The notes: generated by a model not told the origin, from the letters alone. DNA of 29,549 bases from an uncultured Campylobacter sp. (GCA_943913625.1 CALTYW010000009.1:1-29549), one strand, 5' to 3'. Counted from the stretch's first letter, positions 8,972 to 16,501 are shown. Numbers and translations: made by a program.

Positions 8972-8990
8972 GTAGGCTGCCCTAACTAAA
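8972..8990. promoter_or_regulatory. Candidate DtxR iron box between feoA and menB
   Basis: The 19-mer GTAGGCTGCCCTAACTAAA matches the DtxR consensus TTAGGTTAGSCTAACCTAA at 13 of 19 positions. It lies 18 bp upstream of the feoA ATG and 33 bp upstream of the menB ATG. Iron-loaded DtxR bound here would cover the feoA promoter region. The match is by eye and binding is inferred. Confidence 0.5.
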
Positions 8991-9010
8991 AGCCGTTTGT
9001 GGGTTTTCCC

Positions 9011-9016
9011 TACCAT
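9011..9016 (+). promoter_or_regulatory. Possible -10 of a leaderless menB promoter
   Basis: TACCAT (TANNNT) ends seven bases before the menB ATG, and no Shine-Dalgarno sequence is visible in that gap. This is the layout of a leaderless mRNA. Confidence 0.4.
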
Positions 9017-9023
9017 TGCGCCT

Positions 9024-9956
9024 ATGAGTTACAGCACATCCCAACCCTTCGACCCGACGCAGTGGCGCGACGTGGAGGGATTCGAGTTCACGGACATCAC
9101 CTACCACCGCCACGTGGGCGAGGCGCGCGCGGACGGGATTGTGCGCATCGCCTTCGACCGCCCCGAGGTGCGCAACGCGTTTCGCCCGCACACCGTGGAC
9201 GAGCTGTACCAGGCGCTCGACCACGCCCGGCGCGACCCGTCCGTGGGCGTAGTGCTGCTGACCGGCAACGGGCCGAGCGAGAAAGACGGCGGCTGGGCGT
9301 TTTGCTCCGGCGGCGACCAGCGCATCCGCGGACGCTCCGGTTACCAGTATGCCGAGGGCGAAACCGCGGAGACCGTCGACGAGGCGCGCGTGAAGGCCGA
9401 GGGCGGGCGCCTGCACATTTTGGAGGTGCAGCGGCTCATCCGCACAATGCCGAAGGTGGTCATCGCGGTGGTCAACGGCTGGGCGGCAGGTGGCGGGCAC
9501 TCGCTGCACGTGGTGTGCGACCTCACTATCGCCTCGCGCGAGGAGGCCCGCTTCAAGCAGACGGACGCGGACGTCGGCTCCTTCGACGCCGGCTACGGCT
9601 CCGCATACCTGGCGAAGATGGTGGGCCAGAAGTTCGCGCGCGAGATCTTCTTCCTCGGCCGCACCTACACCGCCGAGGAAATGCAGCGGATGGGCGCGGT
9701 GAACATTGTGGCTTCGCACGGCGAGCTCGAGGCCGAGGCGATCCAGGCCGCCCGCGAGATCAACGGCAAGTCCCCCACCGCCCAGCGCATGTTGAAGTTC
9801 GCCTTCAACCTCACCGACGACGGGCTGATGGGCCAGCAGGTCTTCGCCGGCGAGGCAACCCGCCTGGCGTATATGACGGACGAGGCGGTGGAGGGCCGCG
9901 ATTCCTTCCTGCAAAAGCGCGAGCCGCGCTGGGAGGAATTCCCCTTCTATTACTAA
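9024..9956 (+). CDS. menB: 1,4-dihydroxy-2-naphthoyl-CoA synthase
   Basis: Crotonase-fold enzyme of 310 residues that closes the naphthoquinone ring from o-succinylbenzoyl-CoA. The oxyanion-hole segment GWAAGGGH is at residues 152-159, and the MenB-specific DVGSFDAGYGS is at 183-193. The tail EGRDSFLQKREPRWEEFPFYY is also typical of MenB. The ATG at 9024 is chosen because the family N terminus starts there; an in-frame TTG at 8997 is the only upstream option. It is divergent from feoA with 69 bp between and ends at a strong hairpin. Confidence 0.95.
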   Translation: MSYSTSQPFDPTQWRDVEGFEFTDITYHRHVGEARADGIVRIAFDRPEVRNAFRPHTVDELYQALDHARRDPSVGVVLLTGNGPSEKDGGWAFCSGGDQRIRGRSGYQYAEGETAETVDEARVKAEGGRLHILEVQRLIRTMPKVVIAVVNGWAAGGGHSLHVVCDLTIASREEARFKQTDADVGSFDAGYGSAYLAKMVGQKFAREIFFLGRTYTAEEMQRMGAVNIVASHGELEAEAIQAAREINGKSPTAQRMLKFAFNLTDDGLMGQQVFAGEATRLAYMTDEAVEGRDSFLQKREPRWEEFPFYY

Positions 9957-9975
9957 GGAGCGATTGCTTCACGAC

Positions 9976-10004
9976 GGCCGGTTCAACACCTCGTTGGACC
10001 GGCC
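9976..10004 (+). terminator. Terminator hairpin after menB
   Basis: GGCCGGTTCAAC and GTTGGACCGGCC pair over 12 bp, with one G-U wobble, around a 5-nt loop. It begins 19 bp after the menB stop. The following ATTACTTAT is only a partial U-tract. Confidence 0.75.
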
Positions 10005-10049
10005 ATTACTTATGGGGGTAGAAACAGGGGGTAAAAGGGCGCGGAAAAG

Positions 10050-10372
10050 GTTGAACAATCCGTGGATCTTTCAACAATCCACGCCCCCGCACCAGAGGTA
10101 AGCCCTATCAATACGGGCAAACCATGCGGCAAGATGTCTTTACTTCCAACTTTCCGCAGGTGAGCGGGCTGCCGCTCCCCTTCATTGCAATTTGTGCAAA
10201 CGAAAGCATTTTATGCATCATTTCAGATTGTTCAACCATCCGCGGGCGCTTCGGGCGGGATCGTTCAACAGTCCAGTTCCTATCGGTCGACAGATGCGGA
10301 GATGGTTGAACAATCCGCAGGCCACCAGGCGTGTCTTCGTTGAACAATCGCGTTGAGGTGTTGAACGATCCG
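10050..10372 (+). repeat. Array of seven TTGAACAATCC-type repeats upstream of the metalloprotease
   Basis: Non-coding region between the menB terminator and the protease gene. Seven copies of an 11-bp motif lie in one orientation, starting at 10051 (TTGAACAATCC), 10070 (TTCAACAATCC), 10231 (TTCAACCATCC), 10264 (TTCAACAGTCC), 10306 (TTGAACAATCC), 10340 (TTGAACAATCG) and 10361 (TTGAACGATCC). Six are preceded by G and several are followed by G. The last five are 33, 42, 34 and 21 bp apart, roughly whole helical turns. The likeliest role is a multi-site binding region for a regulator of the protease gene. Copies are too short and unevenly spaced for CRISPR. No convincing gene lies in the 515-bp gap. 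Confidence 0.7.
10061..10083. repeat. Inverted repeat inside the array
   Basis: CGTGGAT and ATCCACG form a perfect 7-bp stem with a 9-nt loop. The hairpin spans the end of the first array motif and all of the second. It could be an operator or an RNA hairpin. Confidence 0.45.
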
Positions 10373-10390
10373 GGGTCCGCGAGCGCCGGG

Positions 10391-10419
10391 TTTACCTGCG
10401 AATACTTGGTGCATAAAGT
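10391..10419 (+). promoter_or_regulatory. Possible promoter of the metalloprotease gene
   Basis: TTTACC (10391-10396) is followed after 17 bp by TAAAGT (10414-10419). This leaves about 45 bp of leader to the ATG and lies directly downstream of the repeat array. Confidence 0.4.
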
Positions 10420-10471
10420 TGGAGTCAACAACAGAAACGAACCGCAGGTTCACTTCCCAAGGAGATTGAAA

Positions 10472-12151
10472 ATGTCCATCCGCACCACCATCGCAGCCGG
10501 GCTCGCAGCAGCACTCGCCATCTCTGGCGCCCAGGCCGCCTCGGCCGGCGCCCAAGACATTGCTGATCTCCTCCCGGTCCACAGCGAAGAGATCACCGCC
10601 GAAGAGCTGGCCGCCGAACCGGAGACCGCCGCACTGGCTGAAGAGCTCCTCGACGAGCTGGACAAGCAGACCGAGGCCGACCGCGGCGCGTTGTCCGACC
10701 GCGACGGCGACGGCATCCCCGACGTCTGGGAGGAAGAGGGCGTCGTGCTTCTCGACGGCACCGAGCTCCCCCTCCACGAGTGGGGCGCCGACCCGGACCG
10801 CAAGGATCTCTTCCTCCAGCTCAACTGGATGAAGTCCGAGTTTGAGACCCTGAAGTGCGGCGAAGCTGGCGCGAACGCTGCCGCCTGCGCAAAGGCGAAC
10901 ACCAAGACCTACCGCCCGACCCCGCAGATCCTGGAGCAGCTGGTTGATCTGTTTGCAAAGCACGACATCGCTTTGCACATCGATGCCGGCGCGACCTACA
11001 CCAACATCGACAACTACCCGGTGTTCCACGGCGGCGAGACGGAGGCGTACGAGCAGTACTACTTCAACAACACCAAAGAGTCCGTGAAACTGGGCGCCAA
11101 CCAGGAGCGTCTGCTCGGCGAGCGCGACAACATCTTCCGCGTCGGCGTGATCGGCGACCAGATGAACCAGCGCAACTACTCCTCCGGCGCCGGCATTGTG
11201 GGCGGCAACTCCTTCTACGTTGCCAACAACGTCCAGATGCGCACCCAGGATCAGCTGCGTAACACCATCCTCCACGAGCTCGGCCACAACCTTGGCCTGC
11301 GCCACAACGGCCACGATGATTACGTCCAGGGGCTGGACAACAACCGCATGCACCCGGACTACAAGTCGGTCATGAACTACAACTACCAGTGGACCCGCTT
11401 CGACTACTCCACCGAGGCCTACACCCGCACCGACGCAGGTGAAAACCGCGACGTGCCGGCTGACTGGGACGTGATCGAGCTCGGCAACGCAACGATTGGC
11501 AAGCGCGCCGCACGCACCGGCGCCAGCGTCGACCAGGACAAGGTTGCTGCGGCAAACGCCGAGAAGGAGCGCCTGGCAGACGCAGTGGCCAAGGCTGGCA
11601 CCGTTGAGATGGCAGTAACCGCGGACAACAATGACCCGGTGAAGCCGGGTGAGAAGGTCGTACTGACCGTCAAGCTGACCAACCCCGGCATCGACCTCAA
11701 CGCCTACACCGTCGACGTTTCCTACCCCGGCGGCAACGCGAAGGAGACCATCGCTCTCGAGGGCGCGTTCAGCGGCCGCAACACCGTCGAGTTCACCATC
11801 GAGCTCACCGCGGTTGAGATGGCCGAGATGCCGGTTGACATCGCCATCACCGCGGGCCGCCAGCAGGTTGCGCAGGAGACCTTCACCGTCAACGTTGAAA
11901 AGAGCAAGGGCCTCGCTTACGAGGGCACCTCCATCAAGACCGAGGCTCCGGCGAACAACGCACCGGCAAAGGACGCTCAGTCCACCAGCGCTCAGTCCAA
12001 CGCGAAGATCGACACCGCCAACAACGCGGTGAAGGTCCCGGCACCGAGCGCCGAGAAGGACATCAACATCGCGGCCATCGTGGCTCCGATCGTGATCGCC
12101 CTGATCGCGGCTATCGGCGGTGCAGCCTTCATGATGATGAACGGCAAGTAA
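10472..12151 (+). CDS. Secreted, membrane-anchored metzincin-like zinc metalloprotease
   Basis: Predicted extracellular protease of 559 residues. Residues 1-28 are a signal peptide (AAALAISGAQAASAGAQ). A calcium-binding, thrombospondin-type-3-like motif DRDGDGIPDVWE lies at 76-87. The zinc site HELGHNLGLRH is at 268-278 (HExxHxxGxxH), and the metzincin Met-turn SVMNY follows with M301. Residues about 385-485 look like an Ig/CARDB-type beta domain (VKPGEKVVLTVKLTNPG). An Ala/Pro/Asn-rich linker leads to a C-terminal transmembrane helix (IAAIVAPIVIALIAAIGGAA) and a short tail. AAGGAGA sits 6 nt before the ATG. Substrate unknown; cell-wall or host protein cleavage is inference. Confidence 0.85.
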   Translation: MSIRTTIAAGLAAALAISGAQAASAGAQDIADLLPVHSEEITAEELAAEPETAALAEELLDELDKQTEADRGALSDRDGDGIPDVWEEEGVVLLDGTELPLHEWGADPDRKDLFLQLNWMKSEFETLKCGEAGANAAACAKANTKTYRPTPQILEQLVDLFAKHDIALHIDAGATYTNIDNYPVFHGGETEAYEQYYFNNTKESVKLGANQERLLGERDNIFRVGVIGDQMNQRNYSSGAGIVGGNSFYVANNVQMRTQDQLRNTILHELGHNLGLRHNGHDDYVQGLDNNRMHPDYKSVMNYNYQWTRFDYSTEAYTRTDAGENRDVPADWDVIELGNATIGKRAARTGASVDQDKVAAANAEKERLADAVAKAGTVEMAVTADNNDPVKPGEKVVLTVKLTNPGIDLNAYTVDVSYPGGNAKETIALEGAFSGRNTVEFTIELTAVEMAEMPVDIAITAGRQQVAQETFTVNVEKSKGLAYEGTSIKTEAPANNAPAKDAQSTSAQSNAKIDTANNAVKVPAPSAEKDINIAAIVAPIVIALIAAIGGAAFMMMNGK

Positions 12152-12189
12152 GCCTTCCCCCAAGCCCTACCAAGGGCCCTAGAAGCGAA

Positions 12190-12224
12190 GAACTCCCCGA
12201 CACCGTGCAGGTGCCGGGGAGTTC
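12190..12224 (+). terminator. Terminator hairpin after the metalloprotease gene
   Basis: GAACTCCCCG pairs with CGGGGAGTTC and an inner CACC pairs with GGTG, leaving one A/C mismatch and a 5-nt loop. The long stable stem lies 38 bp after the stop and is followed by the T-rich TCGTTCTTC. Confidence 0.8.
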
Positions 12225-12284
12225 TCGTTCTTCGACGCGGAGGGGCGAAGTTTGAGGTGCCGGAGACGAGGTGTGGTCGCCAGG

Positions 12285-12310
12285 TAAACCGGAAGTTATT
12301 TTCCGGTTTA
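12285..12310. terminator. Hairpin at the end of the convergent secreted-protein gene
   Basis: TAAACCGGAA and TTCCGGTTTA form a perfect 10-bp stem with a 6-nt loop, 28 bp beyond the minus-strand stop at 12338. Transcripts converge here, so it may work from both sides. There is no long U-run on either strand. Confidence 0.6.
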
Positions 12311-12337
12311 TCCAGGCAACCGTATCCCGAATCAGGG

Positions 12338-13375
12338 TTACAGCCAGTTACCCGGGATCTGCGGGATCTCCGGCAGCCCCTTCACACCCATCGCCGTCAG
12401 GAGGCCGAATAGCGCACCGAGCGCGGCCAGCACAGTCGCGATGATGCCGATCACCTTTGCAAATTCCGCGTCGAAGCTGGAACCGTCAGCGTTCGGATTC
12501 GGGCGGGGAGCCGGGGTAACCGGCTTCTCCTCGGGCTTCGGAGCCGGATCCTCGGGCACAATGATCGCGTCCTCGGGCTTCGGCAGCTCCGCGTTCTTCG
12601 GGTACTGCTGCTTAGCGTCCGGGGTAAACGAGCTCGGGAACTGAACTACTGCCGGGTTGGTGGTGCCGCACTGGGTGGCGTTGCGCAGCGTGGAGTCGTA
12701 GACCCACTCCAGCTCGCTGCGCACCTTGCCGAAGTAGCTGGCGTCTACATTCTTGATAAACCAGTAGCGCTGCTCTGTGGTCAGCGACGGCAGCGTGTTA
12801 GCCAGCGACTCCCCGACCTTGCCTTGGACGTATCCGGCAGGCGGCGCGGCGAGCAAGTTCATGCCACCGTTGATGCCGATGTACCACTTCGCCTCAGCCG
12901 TCGGCTCCGCGTTGACCCCGAACTCTGGGTTCTGCGCAATCTCCTTCTTATCCAGGTAAAGTTCCGCGGCATCCTTAGCCAAACCCAACTTGACCAGCTC
13001 TGCGACAGCCACCTCCCGCGCCTTGGCTCGGCGCACCACGACAGACTTCTCGGTTTGGAGGCCGCGCGGCTCCCACAACACGTGCAGGACGCCGTCGCTG
13101 GTTACGTACTTGTCGCCAACGACTTTCGCGCCCTTCACCGCGGCTTCGATGCCGTCGACATACGCGATGGCTTCAGCGCCGTTGGTCAGCGTTTTCGCGA
13201 AGTTCCCGGCTTTTTGCGCAGCGGAGTATTCGGCGTTTGTGGTCAGCCCCAAGTCGATCTGGCAGCGCACCTGCCCGTCCCGGGCAACCTTGGTCAATTG
13301 TGCCGCTCCAGCAGTCGGCGCGATGAGGGTCATTGCGACGGCCGCCGCGGCGACCGGTGCGATGAACTTCTTCAT
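12338..13375 (-). CDS. Secreted, C-terminally anchored protein of unknown function
   Basis: Protein of 345 residues. A signal peptide covers residues 1-25 (AAAAVAMTLIAPTAGAA). The 240-residue extracellular part has no motif I recognise; it is rich in Lys/Glu helices and has two cysteines (near 38 and 237) that could form a disulfide. A Pro/Glu-rich spacer follows (PEDPAPKPEEKPVTPAPRP), then a hydrophobic helix near 308-330 (VIGIIATVLAALGALFGLLTA) and a short tail ending GNWL. AAGGAGA lies 8 nt before the ATG. It converges on the metalloprotease gene. Probably an envelope or surface protein; partner and role unknown. Confidence 0.75.
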   Translation of the reverse strand: MKKFIAPVAAAAVAMTLIAPTAGAAQLTKVARDGQVRCQIDLGLTTNAEYSAAQKAGNFAKTLTNGAEAIAYVDGIEAAVKGAKVVGDKYVTSDGVLHVLWEPRGLQTEKSVVVRRAKAREVAVAELVKLGLAKDAAELYLDKKEIAQNPEFGVNAEPTAEAKWYIGINGGMNLLAAPPAGYVQGKVGESLANTLPSLTTEQRYWFIKNVDASYFGKVRSELEWVYDSTLRNATQCGTTNPAVVQFPSSFTPDAKQQYPKNAELPKPEDAIIVPEDPAPKPEEKPVTPAPRPNPNADGSSFDAEFAKVIGIIATVLAALGALFGLLTAMGVKGLPEIPQIPGNWL

Positions 13376-13474
13376 GAGTGGTCTCCTTCAGACACATTGC
13401 GGTCAAGACACTTGCCATATCGCCGTCGCCCCGCAAAGCGCTACACCGACCATGCCGCGGCACGTCCCACCCAC

Positions 13475-13480
13475 TACCCT
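13475..13480 (+). promoter_or_regulatory. Possible -10 of a leaderless menE promoter
   Basis: TACCCT (TANNNT) ends eight bases before the menE GTG, and no Shine-Dalgarno sequence lies between. This is the same layout as menB. Confidence 0.4.
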
Positions 13481-13488
13481 GAAACCCC

Positions 13489-14631
13489 GTGACCCACCGC
13501 CTCGAGCTGCTTCCCGTTGACCCGGCTAACCCGCTGGCGATCATGCCCGCGCTCGAGGAGGCACTGACCGGCCAGCGCGCCCTCCTCCCGGTGCCCACGG
13601 ACGACCTGGCGCGCGCAAACCTGCTGCGCAACACGCTCCTGCCCGGCGAGCCGATCGATGACGACATTGCGCTCGTCGTCTCCACCTCCGGCTCCACCGG
13701 CACACCGAAGGGCGCGATGCTCACCCCCGCCAACTTGATCTCCAGCGCGGACGCCACGCACCAGGCGCTCGGCGGGGAGGGCCAGTGGCTGCTTGCCATG
13801 CCCGCCGCCTACATCGCCGGCATCCAGGTGCTCGTGCGCAGCATGGTCGCCGGTGTGGAGCCGGCGTTCATGGATCTCACGCGCGGTTTCGACATCGCCG
13901 AGTTTGCCGCCCGCGCCCACGAGCTCGCCGACACGGGCGAGCGCACCTACACCGCGCTGACCCCCATGCAGCTGGCGAAAGCTACCTCGACGCTTCAGGG
14001 CATTGATGCTTTACGACGTTTCCACGCCATCCTCATAGGCGGCGCCGCCACCAACCCGCGCCTCCTCGACTCGGCGCGGAAGCTGCGCATCAACGCGGTG
14101 ACCACCTACGGCTCCAGCGAAACCTCCGGCGGCTGCGTCTACAACGGCACGCCCATCGCCGGGGCGAAGGTCAAAATCGACGCCGACGGTCGGATCCATC
14201 TCGGGGGTCCGATGGTGGGGCGGGGGTATCGAAGCGTCGATAAGCAAGCGCTTACTGACTTGAAGGATGGCTGGTTCCGCACGTCGGACGCCGGCATGCT
14301 TATCGACGGCCACCTGACCATCCAAGGGCGACTCGACAACGTCATCGATTCCGGCGGCTTCAAGCTCCATCCGGAGGTGCTGGAGCAGTTCATGCTGCAT
14401 ATCGACGGCGTGACCGGCGCATGCGTGGTCGGCGTTCCCGATGAGCGTTTCGGCGAGCGCATCTGCGCCGCACACACCGGTTCCGCGACGCTGGCCGACC
14501 TCATGGACGCCTTCGACGACCTCCCCCGCTGGCAGGTGCCGAAGGACATCAAAGTGCTACCTGCGCTGCCCCAGCTCGGGCCCGGCAAGGTCGACCGGGC
14601 CGCGGTGCGGGAGCTGTTCTACAAACCGTAG
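13489..14631 (+). CDS. menE: o-Succinylbenzoate-CoA ligase
   Basis: ANL-superfamily adenylating enzyme of 380 residues that activates o-succinylbenzoate to its CoA ester, feeding MenB. Motifs in order: ATP-binding TSGSTGTPKG (66-75), YGSSETSGG, GWFRTSDAG, hinge GRLDNVIDSGGFKLHP, and the catalytic lysine K367 in GPGKVDRAAV. It is shorter than typical MenE (about 450-490) because the region before the P-loop is reduced, as I would expect for actinobacterial MenE. The start is GTG. The 3' end overlaps the convergent secreted-protein gene by 13 bp, with no terminator between them. Confidence 0.93.
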   Translation: MTHRLELLPVDPANPLAIMPALEEALTGQRALLPVPTDDLARANLLRNTLLPGEPIDDDIALVVSTSGSTGTPKGAMLTPANLISSADATHQALGGEGQWLLAMPAAYIAGIQVLVRSMVAGVEPAFMDLTRGFDIAEFAARAHELADTGERTYTALTPMQLAKATSTLQGIDALRRFHAILIGGAATNPRLLDSARKLRINAVTTYGSSETSGGCVYNGTPIAGAKVKIDADGRIHLGGPMVGRGYRSVDKQALTDLKDGWFRTSDAGMLIDGHLTIQGRLDNVIDSGGFKLHPEVLEQFMLHIDGVTGACVVGVPDERFGERICAAHTGSATLADLMDAFDDLPRWQVPKDIKVLPALPQLGPGKVDRAAVRELFYKP

Positions 14632-15335
14632 GCGACCGCGGAGTAGATCACGCCGTCACGGTAGATGACTGCGGTGCCGGCGCGCTTCCACCGGGCGTCG
14701 AGCGAGTCATCTGGAAGGGCACCGTCGAGTTTGCCGTCCGGGCCCTCGATGTAGTCCCCAGCACGCATGTACTCCTCGAGTGTGTGAAGCGGGAATCGAC
14801 TCACGCGGCGCTCCCCGTTGGAGGCAATGTAGGAGTGAGACTTACCTGTGTACGCGTTCCACTGCACGTAGATATTGCCGAGGTACACAGCGGAGTTGCC
14901 TTCGATGGCGATGGCCCGAGCATTCGCGCGGTCGTTGATGAAATTGAATGCTGCCCGGTCCAGCGCGGCGTCACGGCCATACGGAGCACGGGTGGTCCTG
15001 GATTCTGGATAACGATCCGCGATGACCCCACGGCGCTTTTGAGCAGCATCGAACAGTGTGTCCGCGTTCGTAACCGGTCGCTTGGGCGCAACGCGCGGCG
15101 GCAGGAACTGGGTCACGATCGGGTCGAGCAGAGGTTTCAACTGCGGGAAAGCACGAACCAACTGGTCGTACGGCGCCCAGAGACTCATCAACGCGTTGCG
15201 GACCGCGTCGTCAATCTGCTTCTGCACCTGAGCCACGTTCGGCAACGCTGGCTGCGCCTGAGCCTGGGTAGGGACAACGACGGTGGCGCCGAGCGCTACT
15301 GCAACTGCAAGTGCCGGGACATAGGAGTTCTTCAT
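14619..15335 (-). CDS. Secreted protein, possibly a divergent CAP/SCP-like domain
   Basis: Protein of 238 residues with a signal peptide (YVPALAVAVALGATVVVPTQAQA). The mature part holds a helical segment (QKQIDDAVRNALMSLWAPYD), then ALDRAAFNFINDRANARAIA, and ends WKRAGTAVIYRDGVIYSAVAYG. The Trp-containing final strand pair resembles the end of CAP (cysteine-rich secretory) domains, but I do not see the full set of CAP His/Glu residues, so this is a weak suggestion. The ATG giving MKNSY is chosen over an upstream in-frame start because the signal peptide begins there and AAAGG lies 7 nt upstream. It overlaps the 3' end of menE. Confidence 0.75.
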   Translation of the reverse strand: MKNSYVPALAVAVALGATVVVPTQAQAQPALPNVAQVQKQIDDAVRNALMSLWAPYDQLVRAFPQLKPLLDPIVTQFLPPRVAPKRPVTNADTLFDAAQKRRGVIADRYPESRTTRAPYGRDAALDRAAFNFINDRANARAIAIEGNSAVYLGNIYVQWNAYTGKSHSYIASNGERRVSRFPLHTLEEYMRAGDYIEGPDGKLDGALPDDSLDARWKRAGTAVIYRDGVIYSAVAYGL

Positions 15336-15394
15336 GGAATACCTTTCGGAGAAGGAATGACAGGCGGAATCCAGGAGCCGCACAGTCAGCTTTC

Positions 15395-15403
15395 ATTATA
15401 TCA
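15395..15403 (-). promoter_or_regulatory. Extended -10 promoter of the secreted-protein gene
   Basis: On the minus strand TGATATAAT is a perfect extended -10 (TGnTATAAT), about 60 bp before the ATG at 15335. No clear -35 is seen, as is common for extended -10 promoters. Confidence 0.6.
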
Positions 15404-15592
15404 CGGCATTTTTGGATTGGTGCGGTTTTAACCAGCACTTTGGCGCAGCGACTCAGCCCGCCGGACCGCACCGAAGGTGCACCCGGGAACTTCAGCGCCC
15501 TGCTAATCGACTACTCCCCCAACGAGATGCCCGCCCGCAACGGCGGCACCGCCGCACCCTGGGCCACGGCCCGGGCTAGGAAAGGAGACCCC

Positions 15593-16216
15593 ATGAACCG
15601 TCACGTTCTCGCTGCTTGCGCCACTGGCTTACTAGCCCTGTCCCTCACCGCCTGCGCGAACGAGGACGCCGCCACCGACGTAGCTGACACGGCGACCGAC
15701 TCCGGAGCCACCAGCGCAGGCGCGGCAGCGACCACCGACGCATCCAACTCCGACATCCAGTTCCTCAACGCCGCTGTGCGCGCCAAGGCCGCGGCCGACG
15801 CGCCAGAGGGTTCCGAGATGACCGCGATCTTCGGCACCTTGCAGAACAACACTGGCAAGGACGTTGAGGTCACCGGCTTCTCCACCTCGCTTGGCGACGC
15901 CACCTACGAAATCCACGAAGTTGTCGATGGCGTTATGCAACAAAAAGAAGGCGGCATCGTTATACCGGCCGGTGCATCCCATGAGTTCAAGCCCGGCGCG
16001 GAACACCTAATGGTCATGGATTACGCCCCGGAGATCCCGGCGGGTGACACCGTGAACCTCACCTTGGAGTTCGCCGACGGCTCAACCGCAGACATCCAGG
16101 ACATCGCGGTGCGCACGATGCTGCCTGGCGACGAAAGCTACGGCGAAGACGGCGAACTCCAAGGCCACCAGTCCGGGATGGACCACAATATGGACCACTC
16201 AGAGCACAAGCACTAG
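15593..16216 (+). CDS. PCuAC-family copper chaperone lipoprotein
   Basis: Exported lipoprotein of 207 residues. The signal peptide ends in a lipobox LTAC with C21 as the lipidated cysteine. A Thr/Ala/Asp-rich linker follows. The PCu(A)C domain spans about 55-180, with candidate Cu(I) ligands in MTAIFG, YEIHEVVDGVM, and a later His followed by HLMVMDY. Proteins of this family deliver copper to cytochrome oxidase outside the membrane. The last 17 residues (GHQSGMDHNMDHSEHKH) are a His/Met/Asp-rich tail that probably also binds metal. AAAGGAGA lies 4 nt before the ATG. It converges with the small membrane gene, 15 bp away. Confidence 0.87.
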   Translation: MNRHVLAACATGLLALSLTACANEDAATDVADTATDSGATSAGAAATTDASNSDIQFLNAAVRAKAAADAPEGSEMTAIFGTLQNNTGKDVEVTGFSTSLGDATYEIHEVVDGVMQQKEGGIVIPAGASHEFKPGAEHLMVMDYAPEIPAGDTVNLTLEFADGSTADIQDIAVRTMLPGDESYGEDGELQGHQSGMDHNMDHSEHKH

Positions 16217-16231
16217 CGCGCCGGTTCCACC

Positions 16232-16483
16232 CTAACGGTCAGCCGGGTTGGTGCCCGACTTGGCCGGGGCCGGGAAGATGTTCGGGAAGGCCCTGGAGAG
16301 GCTGAAGTAGGCAAACGCGATCGCGGTAGCGACCGCCGCGAAAATGGCGGCAGCCGGATCGCCCTCATACACTGAGCTGAGTGCCGGAGCCGAGGACGCG
16401 GCCGGTGCCGGTTCGGCAGCAGATGCCTGCGCGCAGGTGAGTGCCATCGCAACCGCCACGGTGGCGGCAGTGAACTTCTTCAT
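16232..16483 (-). CDS. Small exported membrane protein
   Basis: Protein of 83 residues: signal peptide 1-23 (AATVAVAMALTCAQASAA), an Ala/Pro/Ser spacer, one transmembrane helix near 43-63 (AAAIFAAVATAIAFAYFSLS), then a short tail. The MKKF start and signal-spacer-helix layout recall the 345-residue protein upstream, so the two may be distant relatives. AGGA lies 9 nt before the ATG. Function unknown. Confidence 0.65.
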   Translation of the reverse strand: MKKFTAATVAVAMALTCAQASAAEPAPAASSAPALSSVYEGDPAAAIFAAVATAIAFAYFSLSRAFPNIFPAPAKSGTNPADR

Positions 16484-16501
16484 GTCGTTGATCCTTAGAT
16501 T

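Noticed and set aside
10050..10372. The repeated 11-mers as a CRISPR array
   Set aside because: Repeats are too short, spacings are irregular (19 to 161 bp), and no cas genes are present.
10280..12163. A 627-codon minus-strand frame opposite the metalloprotease
   Set aside because: The opposite strand has a signal peptide, zinc site, Met-turn and ribosome-binding site; the antisense frame is a codon-bias shadow.
15527..15592. An in-frame ATG upstream of the copper-lipoprotein start
   Set aside because: It would place hydrophilic residues before the signal peptide and has no ribosome-binding site; AAAGGAGA precedes the chosen ATG.
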